Source: Bacillota bacterium (GTDB lineage Bacteria; Bacillota; Limnochordia; Darwinibacteriales; DTU012). From it: a DNA stretch of 64,000 nt. Where the stretch lies: positions 1-64,000 of the forward strand of contig DURM01000032.1 of assembly GCA_012837335.1 (NCBI GenBank), given 5' to 3'. The translations under genes were made by a program, and so were the position numbers. Below are positions 1 to 8,796 of the stretch, piece by piece (position 1 is the first letter of the stretch; each line of letters begins with the position of its first letter). The notes beneath the pieces were generated by a model, which saw only the letters and a program-made list of their open reading frames with translations, was not told the DNA's origin and searched no databases.

Positions 1-33
1 TTCAGCAGCTTGTTTTGTCGTTAAGTAATCCAT
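1..33 (-). CDS. Helix-turn-helix DNA-binding protein, N-terminal fragment (partial)
   Basis: Only the first 11 codons are inside the window; they read MDYLTTKQAAE from an ATG at 33. A GCGAGG Shine-Dalgarno stretch lies 8 bases upstream. This opening is typical of small excisionase/MerR-like helix-turn-helix proteins, in which a Y-L-T-x-x-E/Q-A-A motif begins the first helix. A good sigma-A promoter lies just upstream, so this is a separate transcription unit after rlmD. The function beyond DNA binding cannot be judged from 11 residues. Confidence 0.5.
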   Translation of the reverse strand, partial: MDYLTTKQAAE

Positions 34-69
34 TATGAATACCTCGCAGAACACAAAATTCCAATTTTT

Positions 70-98
70 ATTATATGCGAAGAAACGAACAATTTCAA
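70..98 (-). promoter_or_regulatory. Sigma-A promoter of the helix-turn-helix gene
   Basis: On the minus strand TTGAAA (98-93) and a perfect TATAAT (75-70) are separated by 17 bases. The expected transcription start is near 63, leaving a leader of about 30 bases before the ATG at 33. Confidence 0.65.
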
Positions 99-354
99 CA
101 TATTACAACTTTATACATAATAAATAATGTATTTTCAGAAAATGAGTATACCTGCATTAAATGTACATCCATCCTGTCTCCTCAACCTCTATGAAAAAAG
201 GCCGTTATCTAATCTGTCAACTCAACCCTGCAAATTTTGGAGTTCAAATTGTACCTCAAAAATAATCGTCGATATGTTTCCGTGTACGCATTTTAGCCCT
301 TCAGGTCGAGTAGACAACTTTGATGCAAATTCGGAAATCCGCTTAAATAAAGGC
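99..354. other. Non-coding interval left of rlmD
   Basis: The gene-free stretch runs from 34 to 354, and its left part holds the promoter at 70-98. The remaining bases are AT-rich. I see no RNA fold, repeat or convincing intrinsic terminator for rlmD. The 108-codon plus-strand frame from 127 has no ribosome binding site and runs into the end of rlmD, so it is not called. Confidence 0.4.
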
Positions 355-1728
355 TTACAGCCGCGACATCAATGTGACGCACTCCACATGACTTGTATCC
401 GGAAACATATCAACCGGCTGCACCGATTCAACCCGGTAACCAGCCTCAACTAGGATGCCTAGATCTCTGGCCAATGTCGATGGATTGCAGGATACATAAA
501 CTACTTTTGGAACCTGTACTTTTTGGATCGTTTCAAGGAGGCTGGGATCACAGCCGCGGCGCGGCGGATCGACAATGACCACATCCGGTTTTAATCCTTG
601 ATCCAAGAGTTTTGGTGCTAAGTCTTCGGCTTTTCCTGTATAGAACTCAGCGTGCCTGATGCCGTTTAGATCGGCATTAAACCGGGCATCTTCGACCGCT
701 TCCGGCACGGTTTCTACACCGATTACTTTTTCCGCATCAGAAGCAAGATACAGTCCAATTGTACCGATGCCGCAGTACAAATCCCAAACCGTTTCCTTGC
801 CTGTTAATCCAGCCGTTTCTTTCGCCAAATCATAAAGCACCTTGGTTTGATGAGGATTGACCTGGAAAAAGGATCGCGGGGAAATGGCAAACTCTAAATC
901 TCCGATTTGATCGAGCAGATATGCTTCTCCCCATAACAGCCTGCTTTCATAGCCGAATATTACGTTCGTCACCTTGGGATTGACATTCTGATAAATACTC
1001 GTAAGTTCAGGCAGCTTTTTGGTCAGCTCTGCAACAAGCTCACCCTGATGGGGAAACTCATTGGTGCGCGTTACAAAAATCACCATCAGTGTCTTTCTGC
1101 TGAAGCTTGTCCGGATTACCGCGTGTCGGACAACACCAGTATGATTCTGTTCGTTATATGGCTCAATGTTTAAGTCAATCAGCGCCTGCTTTACCACTTT
1201 GGCGGCTTTATTGATCAGCGGATGCTGAATCCGACAGTAATCAGTATCGACAATATTGTGGGACCGCTTCTGGTAAAACCCCATTACCAAACGGTTGTCT
1301 TGTAAACCGACTGGAAACTGAGATTTATTGCGGTATCCTTCCGGATTGTCCATACCAATTATCGGCAGCACCTCAGCTTCGATTCTGCCGATTCTCCGAA
1401 TTGCATCTTGAACGCGTTTCTGCTTCCAAGCAAGCTGGTATTCATAACCCATATAGGCCAGCTGACACCCGCCGCAGGACTCGGCTTGCGGGCAAAACGG
1501 CTTAATCCGCTGCTCTGACTCCGTTAGGATTTTTTCAATCAAAGCGCGGGCATAGGTTTTCTTAGTCGAGATCACCCTGCCTAGTACTACATCCCCGGGC
1601 AGAGCCTCAGGCACAAAGACGGCAAAATCATCGACTCTGCCGATGCCTTCGCCGTCATGAGTTAAATCTGTTATTTCAATCTGGTACGCTTTTCCTATTC
1701 TTACCGGACACTTCTGTTTTGCCTTCAT
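355..1728 (-). CDS. rlmD: 23S rRNA (uracil-C5)-methyltransferase, RlmD/RumA family
   Basis: A 457-residue SAM-dependent enzyme that makes 5-methyluridine in 23S rRNA. It has an N-terminal TRAM RNA-binding domain (about residues 8-66) and an Fe-S cluster cysteine set at C79, C85, C88 and C165. The C-terminal Rossmann methyltransferase has the SAM motif WDLYCGIGTIGL, the VDPPRRG motif and the catalytic cysteine in YVSCNPSTLARDL. Length is normal for the family. The ATG overlaps the TGA of the upstream U32 gene (ATGA) and GAGGGA lies 8 bases before it, so the two are probably translationally coupled. Bacillota often have several RlmD/RlmCD paralogues, so the exact target uridine (1939 or 747) is not certain. 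Confidence 0.93.
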   Translation of the reverse strand: MKAKQKCPVRIGKAYQIEITDLTHDGEGIGRVDDFAVFVPEALPGDVVLGRVISTKKTYARALIEKILTESEQRIKPFCPQAESCGGCQLAYMGYEYQLAWKQKRVQDAIRRIGRIEAEVLPIIGMDNPEGYRNKSQFPVGLQDNRLVMGFYQKRSHNIVDTDYCRIQHPLINKAAKVVKQALIDLNIEPYNEQNHTGVVRHAVIRTSFSRKTLMVIFVTRTNEFPHQGELVAELTKKLPELTSIYQNVNPKVTNVIFGYESRLLWGEAYLLDQIGDLEFAISPRSFFQVNPHQTKVLYDLAKETAGLTGKETVWDLYCGIGTIGLYLASDAEKVIGVETVPEAVEDARFNADLNGIRHAEFYTGKAEDLAPKLLDQGLKPDVVIVDPPRRGCDPSLLETIQKVQVPKVVYVSCNPSTLARDLGILVEAGYRVESVQPVDMFPDTSHVECVTLMSRL

Positions 1729-3020
1729 TTAGTGTCTCCCTCGTTATCTGACTCTTGTTTGCGCGCCGGCCTTGATTCCCGGTGCAGCATTGCTTCTTCG
1801 CTGTCAGTCTTAGCTATCCTGAGCATCGACATCGGTTTCACAGGCGGCATTTTTATCCGAACCCGGTAGTTAGCATGGGCTGCATCCAGCAATTCTCCGT
1901 CTACTTCGTTGATAATCTCACTTACATCCAGCACCAGCATTTGATCCAGCGGCTGAATGATTTCCACCTGGGATCCTACCGGGAAATAGTTGCGCACTCC
2001 AATTATTGCTTCTCCCGCATTGTGGTCGTAGTCTTCCACCATACCGACAAAATCATAGCTCTGGAGATAAGCAGAGCTTTCTGGATAAGTTCCCGGCTGA
2101 CTGCCGAGGAAGAACCCTGTGTAATACGGACGGTGGCTGACTTTGTCAACTTCGTTTAAGAGCTCGGGATCCAGCTTGTATCCTTCCGGATCAGCAGCAT
2201 AGCTGTCGAGAGCCTGCCGATAAGCTCTGACCACAGTGCCGACATAATACGCGCTCTTCATTCTGCCTTCAATCTTAAGGCTGTCAACCCCGATCTCAAT
2301 CAGATCCGGCAGATATTCCAGCAGACATAGATCCTTAGAATTAAAAATATAAGTGCCGTCTTTCGTCTCTTCTACCGGGAAGTATTGGCCAGGTCTTTTC
2401 GACTCCATCACAGTATACTTCCAGCGGCAGCTTTGGGCACAGGCTCCCAGATTTGCTTCTCGCCCGGTCATAACTCCACTTAACAGACAGCGTCCCGAAT
2501 ACGCCATGCACATAGCTCCATGAACAAACATTTCCAGCTCTGCATCTGTTTTTTCCCGGATCAAGCGGATATCCTCACGGGTAGCTTCCCGAGCCAGCAC
2601 AATGCGCTCTATCCCCATACTGCTCCAAAAATTTGCCGCCTGCCAATTAATGGTATTAGCCTGCGTGCTTAAGTGCAGCGGCAGATCAGGTGCTACTGCT
2701 TTAGCGATGCTGATTACCCCCACATCGGCAACAATAATCGCATCGACCCCTAATCCGTTTAAAAACTCAATATATTCAGGCATCCCCTCAAGATGATGAT
2801 TGTGGGGAATAATATTCACAGTTACATATACTTTAACGCCGCGGTCATGGGCGTACTTAACCACAGCAGCTAACTCATCGTTATCAAAATTTCCTGCTCC
2901 AGCTCTCATACCGTAAAGCTGGCCTGACAGATAAATAGCATCTGCGCCGTAGGCAATTGCAACCTTCGCTTTCTCCATATTTCCTGCCGGAGCCAATAAT
3001 TCCGGTATTCTCAAGATCAA
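1725..3020 (-). CDS. Peptidase U32 family protein (TrhP-like tRNA hydroxylation factor)
   Basis: A 431-residue U32 protein. The family signature lies in the stretch MFVHGAMCMAYSGRCLLSG, with conserved G, C and C, and the N terminus IPELLAPAGN is typical of the YrrO/RlhA group. Characterised members, TrhP in Escherichia coli and Bacillus, act in prephenate-dependent 5-hydroxyuridine formation in tRNA; that role here is inferred. The start is a TTG at 3020 (AGGAG four bases upstream) or a second TTG two codons later with better spacing. It follows mltG by about 20 bases and overlaps rlmD by four, so it belongs to the alaS-to-rlmD operon. In Bacillus subtilis a U32 pair sits at the same place downstream of mltG. 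Confidence 0.88.
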   Translation of the reverse strand: MILRIPELLAPAGNMEKAKVAIAYGADAIYLSGQLYGMRAGAGNFDNDELAAVVKYAHDRGVKVYVTVNIIPHNHHLEGMPEYIEFLNGLGVDAIIVADVGVISIAKAVAPDLPLHLSTQANTINWQAANFWSSMGIERIVLAREATREDIRLIREKTDAELEMFVHGAMCMAYSGRCLLSGVMTGREANLGACAQSCRWKYTVMESKRPGQYFPVEETKDGTYIFNSKDLCLLEYLPDLIEIGVDSLKIEGRMKSAYYVGTVVRAYRQALDSYAADPEGYKLDPELLNEVDKVSHRPYYTGFFLGSQPGTYPESSAYLQSYDFVGMVEDYDHNAGEAIIGVRNYFPVGSQVEIIQPLDQMLVLDVSEIINEVDGELLDAAHANYRVRIKMPPVKPMSMLRIAKTDSEEAMLHRESRPARKQESDNEGDTK

Positions 3021-3040
3021 ACAACTCCTAAAGTAAAATT

Positions 3041-4093
3041 CTAATACCCCAGCGACCTTCTCGCTGCGACATGTTCTTGAAATGTTCTGCTGAACTGATG
3101 CGTGCCATCATTCTTGGCAACAAAAAATAAATAATCAACATCAGCCGGACTTAACACCGCAAGGATCGATTTCAAACCCGGGCTGGCAATCGGTCCCGGC
3201 GGCAGGCCATCATAGCGGTAGGTATTATACGGCGAATCAATCTCTAGATCCCGATACAGCACCCGACTGCGGTTCTCAGTCATAACATAGCGCACTGTCG
3301 GATCCGCCTGCAGCCGCATGTCAATATCCAAGCGGTTCAGATATACAGCAGCTACGATCGGCCGCTCAAAGTCATAAATTACTTCTTTTTCCACGATTGA
3401 TGCCAGCGTTACTACTTCATGCAGTGTGTATCTATGATCAAGCAGACTAAGGTCAGTATTTGGAATCACCTGCTCAACAAACCGTGCCACCATCTGCCGG
3501 ATAATCGCCTCTTCGCTCTGCTCTTTAGCAAAGTAGTAGGTATCCGGAAACAAATAGCCCTCTAAGGAAGCGATTGGAAGCTCGATTGGCAGTTCCTCGC
3601 CAAAGACCAGTTCGGCGTTGGATGCTAACAGCAAAAAGCGCTCCCGATCAACCAAACCCTCATCAGCCAGTACATCAGCAATTTGCTTCAAATCATAACC
3701 TTCGGGAATCACAACCCGGTGGATGATAATCTCTCCTGCGTTCAGCTTTTTGATCACTTCCATCGTGCTCATCGTTGGATTTAAAAGATACTCTCCGGCT
3801 TGTAATTGGCTGTCGCTTTTGGTAATGCGCAGCATAAGATTGAATAAATTGGCATTGCGAATTAAGCCCTGCTCAAATAGAAGCTCACCAATACTGCTGG
3901 CAGACAGCCCCGCTGGAATTGTGACGATCGCATCCAAACTGTTTGGGCAGGTGCTTGCCGGTCGATGAGCCATTAGAACTGCTGCTGCAAGACCAATCTG
4001 GGCAATGACTGCAGCGATTACTAGTCCAATTAAAAGAAAACGGACCGCTAACAAACTGGTCCGCTTAGCCTTTGACAGTAAATTGGGTTTCAA
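3041..4093 (-). CDS. mltG: Endolytic murein transglycosylase MltG (YceG family)
   Basis: A membrane-anchored lytic transglycosylase that cuts nascent glycan strands, ending peptidoglycan polymerisation. One transmembrane helix lies near the N terminus. The YceG domain follows, with the catalytic glutamate in LASIVEKE and the downstream AAVYLNRL and LQADPTVRY motifs. I chose the TTG at 4093, giving 350 residues, because a perfect AGGAGG (4106-4101) sits seven bases upstream. An in-frame ATG at 4123 would give 360 residues but has no Shine-Dalgarno site and would place that AGGAGG inside the gene. It lies downstream of the DUF1292 gene and ruvX, as in Bacillus. Confidence 0.92.
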   Translation of the reverse strand: MKPNLLSKAKRTSLLAVRFLLIGLVIAAVIAQIGLAAAVLMAHRPASTCPNSLDAIVTIPAGLSASSIGELLFEQGLIRNANLFNLMLRITKSDSQLQAGEYLLNPTMSTMEVIKKLNAGEIIIHRVVIPEGYDLKQIADVLADEGLVDRERFLLLASNAELVFGEELPIELPIASLEGYLFPDTYYFAKEQSEEAIIRQMVARFVEQVIPNTDLSLLDHRYTLHEVVTLASIVEKEVIYDFERPIVAAVYLNRLDIDMRLQADPTVRYVMTENRSRVLYRDLEIDSPYNTYRYDGLPPGPIASPGLKSILAVLSPADVDYLFFVAKNDGTHQFSRTFQEHVAARRSLGY

Positions 4094-4189
4094 AAACAAC
4101 CCTCCTAATCCGATCAGCATCATTCTGGTCTAAGCTAGTTCATTATAAACCAAGGCAAGAATTAATGCAAATCAGATAATGGAAGAAGC

Positions 4190-4435
4190 CTAATCCATCT
4201 CAGATTCTAAGATCTCCACTACCCGGTCAAATTCATCATCGTCTTCGATCTCAACCAAAATGTCTTCGCCGTCATCGTCCTGTTCAACCCGAAGAATAAT
4301 CGCTCCTTCTTCCGGATCTTCGTCGGGCAGCAGCACAACATACCGGTTATCGTCGATTTCTAAGTAATCCACAACAGTAAACTCAACCTCGTTGTTATTC
4401 TCATCAATCAAAGTAATCTTATCGTTATCGGTCAT
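4190..4435 (-). CDS. DUF1292 family acidic protein (YrzB-like)
   Basis: An 81-residue, strongly acidic protein of the DUF1292 family, with a beta-rich core (residues about 7-50) and an aspartate/glutamate tail. AAAGGAGG lies nine bases before the ATG. In many Bacillota this small gene sits between ruvX and mltG, exactly as here. No biochemical function is established for the family, and the neighbourhood only suggests a housekeeping role. Confidence 0.9.
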   Translation of the reverse strand: MTDNDKITLIDENNNEVEFTVVDYLEIDDNRYVVLLPDEDPEEGAIILRVEQDDDGEDILVEIEDDDEFDRVVEILESEMD

Positions 4436-4450
4436 TGCTGTTATCCTCCT

Positions 4451-4858
4451 TTAATTTCGGTCTAAATAACCCTGTAGAATCACACTCGCTGCTACTTTAT
4501 CCACTACACGGCGTCGTTTTGCCCGACTTACATCCCCTTCAAGCAAAATTCTTTCCGCTGCGGCTGTAGAAAAGCGTTCATCCCAAAACACAATTGGAAC
4601 CGTGACTGCTTCTTTAAGTTTCGCAGCAAATGCCTCCACCTTTTCTGCCTCCGGACCATAGCTGCCGTCAGTGCGGCGCGGCATTCCCACTACGATCCGC
4701 TCAACTTGGTACTGGTCAGCTATTTCCGCCAACCGCTTGAGGTCTTGCTCAATACTAGTTCGCCTAATTACTTCCAATCCCTGCGCCGTAAAACCTAAAG
4801 GATCGCTTACAGCCACACCAACCGTTTTTTCACCTACATCTAATCCCAATACCCGCAT
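4451..4858 (-). CDS. ruvX: Putative pre-16S rRNA nuclease / Holliday junction resolvase-like protein (YqgF)
   Basis: A 135-residue RNase H-fold protein. It opens with the metal-binding motif GLDVGEKTVGVAVSDP, has the VGMPRRTDGS motif, and ends with the FWDERFSTAAAERIL and KVAASVILQGYL motifs, all diagnostic of YqgF. In E. coli the protein matures the 5' end of 16S rRNA; a role in junction resolution was proposed earlier. The GGGAGA Shine-Dalgarno site is seven bases before the ATG. It is co-transcribed with the downstream DUF1292 gene and mltG. Confidence 0.94.
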   Translation of the reverse strand: MRVLGLDVGEKTVGVAVSDPLGFTAQGLEVIRRTSIEQDLKRLAEIADQYQVERIVVGMPRRTDGSYGPEAEKVEAFAAKLKEAVTVPIVFWDERFSTAAAERILLEGDVSRAKRRRVVDKVAASVILQGYLDRN

Positions 4859-4869
4859 TTCGTCTCTCC

Positions 4870-5808
4870 CTAAATCACTTTAATGGCAAACTCCGGACAA
4901 GCAGCGCCGCAGTAGCCGCAGAACACACATTTTTCCCGATCAACTGTGATCACATTATCGACATTGGTTAAGGCTTTTGAAGGGCAAGCCTGCACACACT
5001 TTTCACACAGTACACACCAATCATCGATATGTAATCTGCGCTCAACTTCATCAAGCACCAGTTTCTCCACCGGCTCGCCATTAAAGTAGGCTAAATTGCG
5101 GTGCAGCTCCTGCTCATTCTTCATGCCAACAGCAATCGAATCAATCTCCTGCTGATTCAGCAAAAACTCAAATGCCGCCTGCTGACTGGCAATCAGATGG
5201 CCACCTCCGAGCGGCTTCATGGCAAAGATACCTTTGCCCAGAGCAGCAGCTTGCTTTATCGCATCAAGCATTTGATCACGGCTGCCGCCTTGAATACCAA
5301 TGCCGGAAAGGTTGATGAGAGGCGAAATCACTTCGATTTCGGGGTATTTCAAAGCCCCCAGCACCCCTTGAACATAGTGAGTAGATATTCCTACTGCCTT
5401 TACTTTTCCCTTAACTTTGGCATTTAATAAATACTCCAGCGCTGGCCAATGACCCCGGATCGTGTGCTCCGACTCCTGTTCATGAAGCATAAAGATGGGA
5501 ATTTGGTCCAGATCCAACTCTTTCCGAGCTTCTTCCAGAGCATTCTCCATCATTTCTTCAGTATACGCATAGGACTTGGTAGCAATTACTACTTCATTGG
5601 ACCATCCCTTCAGCGCTTCTCTTATGTAGCCGTAGTTGCGATATAACTGCGCAGTGTCAATAAAATTCACACCTGCTTCTAAAGCTTTCCGAATCAATTT
5701 GCTTCCGTCCGCCAAGGGCAGATTCCGCTGAAGCGGTCCGATGGTCAGCGAACCAAAACACATTCTTGATACTTTAAGTTTAGTCTTACCCAAATTGCGA
5801 TATTCCAC
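4870..5808 (-). CDS. Aldo/keto reductase with C-terminal 2[4Fe-4S] ferredoxin domain
   Basis: An AKR-type (beta/alpha)8 barrel of about 250 residues (RNLGKTKLKVSRMCFGS, then FIDTAQLYRNYG with the catalytic D and Y, a lysine in VIATKSY and a histidine in FMLHE). A ferredoxin-like tail holds two clusters, CVLCEKCVQACP and CVFCGYCGAACP. Such fused proteins probably pass electrons between Fe-S clusters and a nicotinamide-linked site; the substrate is unknown. I chose the GTG at 5808, because AGGAG is eight bases upstream and family members begin M-E-Y-R-x-L-G. A TTG at 5814 is closer to the Shine-Dalgarno site than is usual. It lies between the baseplate-J-like gene and ruvX in the alaS operon and is not part of the usual conserved block. 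Confidence 0.9.
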   Translation of the reverse strand: MEYRNLGKTKLKVSRMCFGSLTIGPLQRNLPLADGSKLIRKALEAGVNFIDTAQLYRNYGYIREALKGWSNEVVIATKSYAYTEEMMENALEEARKELDLDQIPIFMLHEQESEHTIRGHWPALEYLLNAKVKGKVKAVGISTHYVQGVLGALKYPEIEVISPLINLSGIGIQGGSRDQMLDAIKQAAALGKGIFAMKPLGGGHLIASQQAAFEFLLNQQEIDSIAVGMKNEQELHRNLAYFNGEPVEKLVLDEVERRLHIDDWCVLCEKCVQACPSKALTNVDNVITVDREKCVFCGYCGAACPEFAIKVI

Positions 5809-5819
5809 TAGCAAAACTC

Positions 5820-7229
5820 CTAGTACACAGGTTCTTCAACTTTTATCTTTAACCAACGCGGCAGCTGCGGCAGCTTATCTTGAGGTCCACTCTCAACATA
5901 GATCCTGGCTACACCTGGATTAGCTATGAGCACAGTGTCTATCTCCTCGTCTTCTCTTCCGGCAAGCTGCTGTGCAAGCGTTGCTTCGTCAATTACACCT
6001 CTGATGACAGCTTGAGTGCGGAGATTCAACTGATAACCTGCCTCCGTCTCATTGATGCTAACTGAGTCAAAGGATACCGTCTCGGGGACAAGCACAAATC
6101 CATCCGGTACTGCTTCTGCCAACAATGCTGCCGTCGCTCTGCTGAGTTGATCAAGATCGACAAGATACGCTTTTCCAACGCAGATACCGGATGCAAAAAC
6201 TTCGCTGGTTTCTTCATCTACTTGAGACATGTTAGTCCACTCGATATCAATTTTAAAGGTTTCATCAATCATTAATCGTCCACCAAGCTGAACTATTAAA
6301 GCATCGCGCAGCTCCTGCTCTCCATCTCTTCTCACTAGGTTCTGCGCCCGTTCAATATCTTCCCGGACAGCCACCTCTAGAACAACATCTTCGCCACCGC
6401 TGGTAGGATCAGAATTGCGCACTTCTAAATCATAGCCACGAATAGCTACAATCCGCCCGGCGGCAACATTCCCCTGGCTGCCGGCTTCAACAGCCTCGAT
6501 TTCCACTTCAGCCTTGCCAGCGGTCAACCCGGTGGGAATATCCATGAAATACTGAGTAGTAACTGCCGGAACCACAACATCTTTGGTTGTTCTAAATAGG
6601 ATTCCGCTGCCTGTTTCTAAAATGGTCCCTTTAGCAACTGCGGCCTCGCTCTGAGATTGATTGATCAGTGTTACTGCTCCAACTGCCCGTGAAATACCCA
6701 CGATCTTTCTGCCGGTAGCAGGTGTTCTACGCGTCAGCAAAGTCTGCACAGACGCCAACTCGATGCCATCCAATCCATCTAGGGGTACCTGCAGTGTATA
6801 CTTAAAGGTCTCCTGTTTTGGACTGACCACAATCACCGCTTTTGGCAGGTGGTAATAGGCGAGACCGAGCACAGAAGCCGCGATCAGCAGCAGAACAATC
6901 AAACGCTCCACTCTGTCCCGACTTTGGCGGTTCCTATGCTTGACTTCAACTGCTTCTTCATCCCCATCCTCAACTGCTGCCGCGGATTCATCGCGGATAA
7001 CCCGAAGCTCCACCGCTTCTGCGTGCTTAATTATGAGGGGATCTCCGGTTTTGATCACCAGATTTTTTTGAGAATCTTTTGCATATTTTGCTAACAACTT
7101 TATATTTATCCGATCACGCAGCGCCCAATTCTCCGGAGGTACCACCAATACTATCTCTGAATCCTCTTCCAGGCGGATCCTGTGCACGATTGTATTCAGC
7201 TCATCAGCTGGATCAACATAGATGATCAT
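5820..7229 (-). CDS. Bitopic membrane protein with baseplate J-like extracellular domain
   Basis: A 469-residue protein in three parts. First is a cytoplasmic alpha/beta domain (1-80) with the segment EIVLVVPPENWALRDRINIK. A charged linker (80-108) follows, then a single transmembrane helix (about 109-127) just before LPKAVIVVSPKQE. The rest, about 340 residues, should lie outside the cell and resembles the baseplate J/gp47 family (PF04865-type) that is also found in non-phage membrane proteins. No phage genes are nearby. Its ATG overlaps the TGA of the FtsA/PilM-like gene (ATGA), and GGAGGTG lies within that gene's end, so the two are translationally coupled. The arrangement recalls PilM-PilN, a cytosolic actin-like ATPase paired with a single-pass membrane partner. 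The function is unknown. Confidence 0.75.
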   Translation of the reverse strand: MIIYVDPADELNTIVHRIRLEEDSEIVLVVPPENWALRDRINIKLLAKYAKDSQKNLVIKTGDPLIIKHAEAVELRVIRDESAAAVEDGDEEAVEVKHRNRQSRDRVERLIVLLLIAASVLGLAYYHLPKAVIVVSPKQETFKYTLQVPLDGLDGIELASVQTLLTRRTPATGRKIVGISRAVGAVTLINQSQSEAAVAKGTILETGSGILFRTTKDVVVPAVTTQYFMDIPTGLTAGKAEVEIEAVEAGSQGNVAAGRIVAIRGYDLEVRNSDPTSGGEDVVLEVAVREDIERAQNLVRRDGEQELRDALIVQLGGRLMIDETFKIDIEWTNMSQVDEETSEVFASGICVGKAYLVDLDQLSRATAALLAEAVPDGFVLVPETVSFDSVSINETEAGYQLNLRTQAVIRGVIDEATLAQQLAGREDEEIDTVLIANPGVARIYVESGPQDKLPQLPRWLKIKVEEPVY

Positions 7230-8479
7230 CCGTACCGCACACCTCCGAAGATGGTACTGGTTTTAGGTTCTGCTTGACTGGCCTGAAAAGCAATGCTCTT
7301 TGGAGTCACATCCTGCACAGCAGATAAGAAATCTTTAGGATCAGCAACTCCGAATACATCTTCAGGCTGCAGCAGCCGCACTTCGGGTATAACCGCGAAT
7401 AATTCCGATTCGACAAGTTTTGGATGGGCTATCGTTTCGAGAATACCCGGAAGTCCGCTACCTCCCCCGCACAAGACCACACGGGGCGGCAGAGGCTGGC
7501 CCTGATAGAGCTCCTTTAAAGCCAAGATCAGTGCATCCTGCCATATTTTCAAATCAGCCGTGATAATCTCTTTTACCTCGTCACCGACCTCAATCCCGGC
7601 AGCGTAATCCAGCTTAAGCTGCTCTGCTTCCCGCAGCGTTGTGCGGCAGTAGGCAGCAATGCCTTTGGTAAAAGCCCGCCCACCAATACCGAACATTTTT
7701 GTTTTCACAATGCCTCCCCGGTGAATCAGGGCAAGATCGGTGCTGCCTCCACCGATATCAATTACCAATGAACCAAACTCGTAGCTTTCGTCGGTAAATG
7801 TACTGGCTGCCACCGCATAAGGCTCAGCGACTAGACCTACTAAGTCAAGATCAAGACGCTCCACCACGGTTTTTACAGCGCTCACGTGCACTAATGGGGC
7901 AAAAACCATAAACACTGTCATCTCCACATTGCGCCCGCGAAAGTCAATCGGATTGCTCACCTGATAGCCATCGATGCTGATATCTACAACAGCAGAGTTT
8001 ACTAATTCCAAGTCCATCTTTTTAAAGCCCATTTTTTCCGCCATTTCTTCAGTGGCATATTGCTGGGCTTCCAGCTGCACTCCCGCAACCAATCTCGACA
8101 GCTCTCTCCTTGTCAGACCCTTATCTGGCCGCTTCCGCTGCCTGAATACTGTTCGGGTCACACCGGTTACAAACTGGCCAGCAATACCTACAACGACCTC
8201 AGTAGGCTTGACACCGGCAATAACTGACCCTTGCGTCAGCGCCTGGCGGCAGCAGCGAACAACACCAGCTATATTGGCAATAGCCCCGCTGTCCATATCA
8301 GCGTAATCCTGCTGAGATCGGCCAACGCCGATAATAGAGGCTACACCGCCGGCTTGCTCCAAAAACACAGCTTTAACATATTCGGTTCCAATATCTAAAG
8401 CTATCCGGTATGTCGGCTCTGAATCCTGGGCCTGCCGAGGATTGATCCGCGATAATAGGTCCTTTAGCATTACTACCAT
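7226..8479 (-). CDS. FtsA/PilM-like actin-fold ATPase
   Basis: About 417 residues of the ASKHA/FtsA superfamily. The phosphate-1 loop LDIGTEYVK is near residue 30, phosphate-2 VIDIGGGSTDLAL near 242, and the adenosine motif VVLCGGGSGLPG near 338. An FtsA-type insert domain (SHS2-like) lies between about 90 and 200. The last 20 residues (TSTIFGGVRYG end) lack the amphipathic membrane helix of true FtsA, so membrane contact probably comes through the coupled baseplate-J-like partner. The start is uncertain: AAAGGA is followed closely by TTG (8482), ATG (8479) and ATG (8470). It could equally be called PilM-like, but no pilus genes are present in the window. Confidence 0.8.
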   Translation of the reverse strand: MVVMLKDLLSRINPRQAQDSEPTYRIALDIGTEYVKAVFLEQAGGVASIIGVGRSQQDYADMDSGAIANIAGVVRCCRQALTQGSVIAGVKPTEVVVGIAGQFVTGVTRTVFRQRKRPDKGLTRRELSRLVAGVQLEAQQYATEEMAEKMGFKKMDLELVNSAVVDISIDGYQVSNPIDFRGRNVEMTVFMVFAPLVHVSAVKTVVERLDLDLVGLVAEPYAVAASTFTDESYEFGSLVIDIGGGSTDLALIHRGGIVKTKMFGIGGRAFTKGIAAYCRTTLREAEQLKLDYAAGIEVGDEVKEIITADLKIWQDALILALKELYQGQPLPPRVVLCGGGSGLPGILETIAHPKLVESELFAVIPEVRLLQPEDVFGVADPKDFLSAVQDVTPKSIAFQASQAEPKTSTIFGGVRYG

Positions 8480-8526
8480 CAATCCTTTATGTGGGATACA
8501 GCGCTCAATAAAAGTACAGCAAGAGA

Positions 8527-8796
8527 CTAGCTGCTGCCAGTCCCTTGCGATTTCTGTAAGTAACTTGCGACCAGTTCTTCAAGAATTTTATCTCTTTCTA
8601 ACTGCCGAATCAGGTTGCGCGCGTTCCCGTGACTTGTGATATACGTCGGGTCGCCTGACATCAAGTAACCAACTATTTGTCCAACGGGGTTGTAACCTTT
8701 AGCTTGCAGCGCCTGGTACACTTCCTGCAGTACCTGGGCGATCAAGCCATTCTCTGAATGCGGAAACCTACGGAAGATAGTAGTTTTATCATCCAT
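8527..8796 (-). CDS. ireB: IreB family regulatory phosphoprotein (UPF0297/YrzL)
   Basis: A small protein of 89 residues. The family hallmarks [34 protein letters not shown] and the threonine-rich start MDDKTTIF are intact. In Enterococcus, IreB is phosphorylated on N-terminal threonines by the PASTA kinase IreK and controls cephalosporin resistance. The ATG at 8796 was preferred over 8829 because homologues begin at this point; AAGGGGG is ten bases upstream. Adjacency to alaS is conserved across Bacillota. Confidence 0.93.
   Translation of the reverse strand: MDDKTTIFRRFPHSENGLIAQVLQEVYQALQAKGYNPVGQIVGYLMSGDPTYITSHGNARNLIRQLERDKILEELVASYLQKSQGTGSS

Noticed and set aside
127-453. Plus-strand frame of 108 codons left of rlmD
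   Set aside because: No ribosome binding site or promoter, no recognisable product, and it overlaps the 3' end of rlmD.
5820-8479. Prophage remnant, because of the baseplate-J resemblance
   Set aside because: No other phage gene, integrase or attachment repeat is near, and the protein has a transmembrane helix and a coupled actin-like partner in a core operon.
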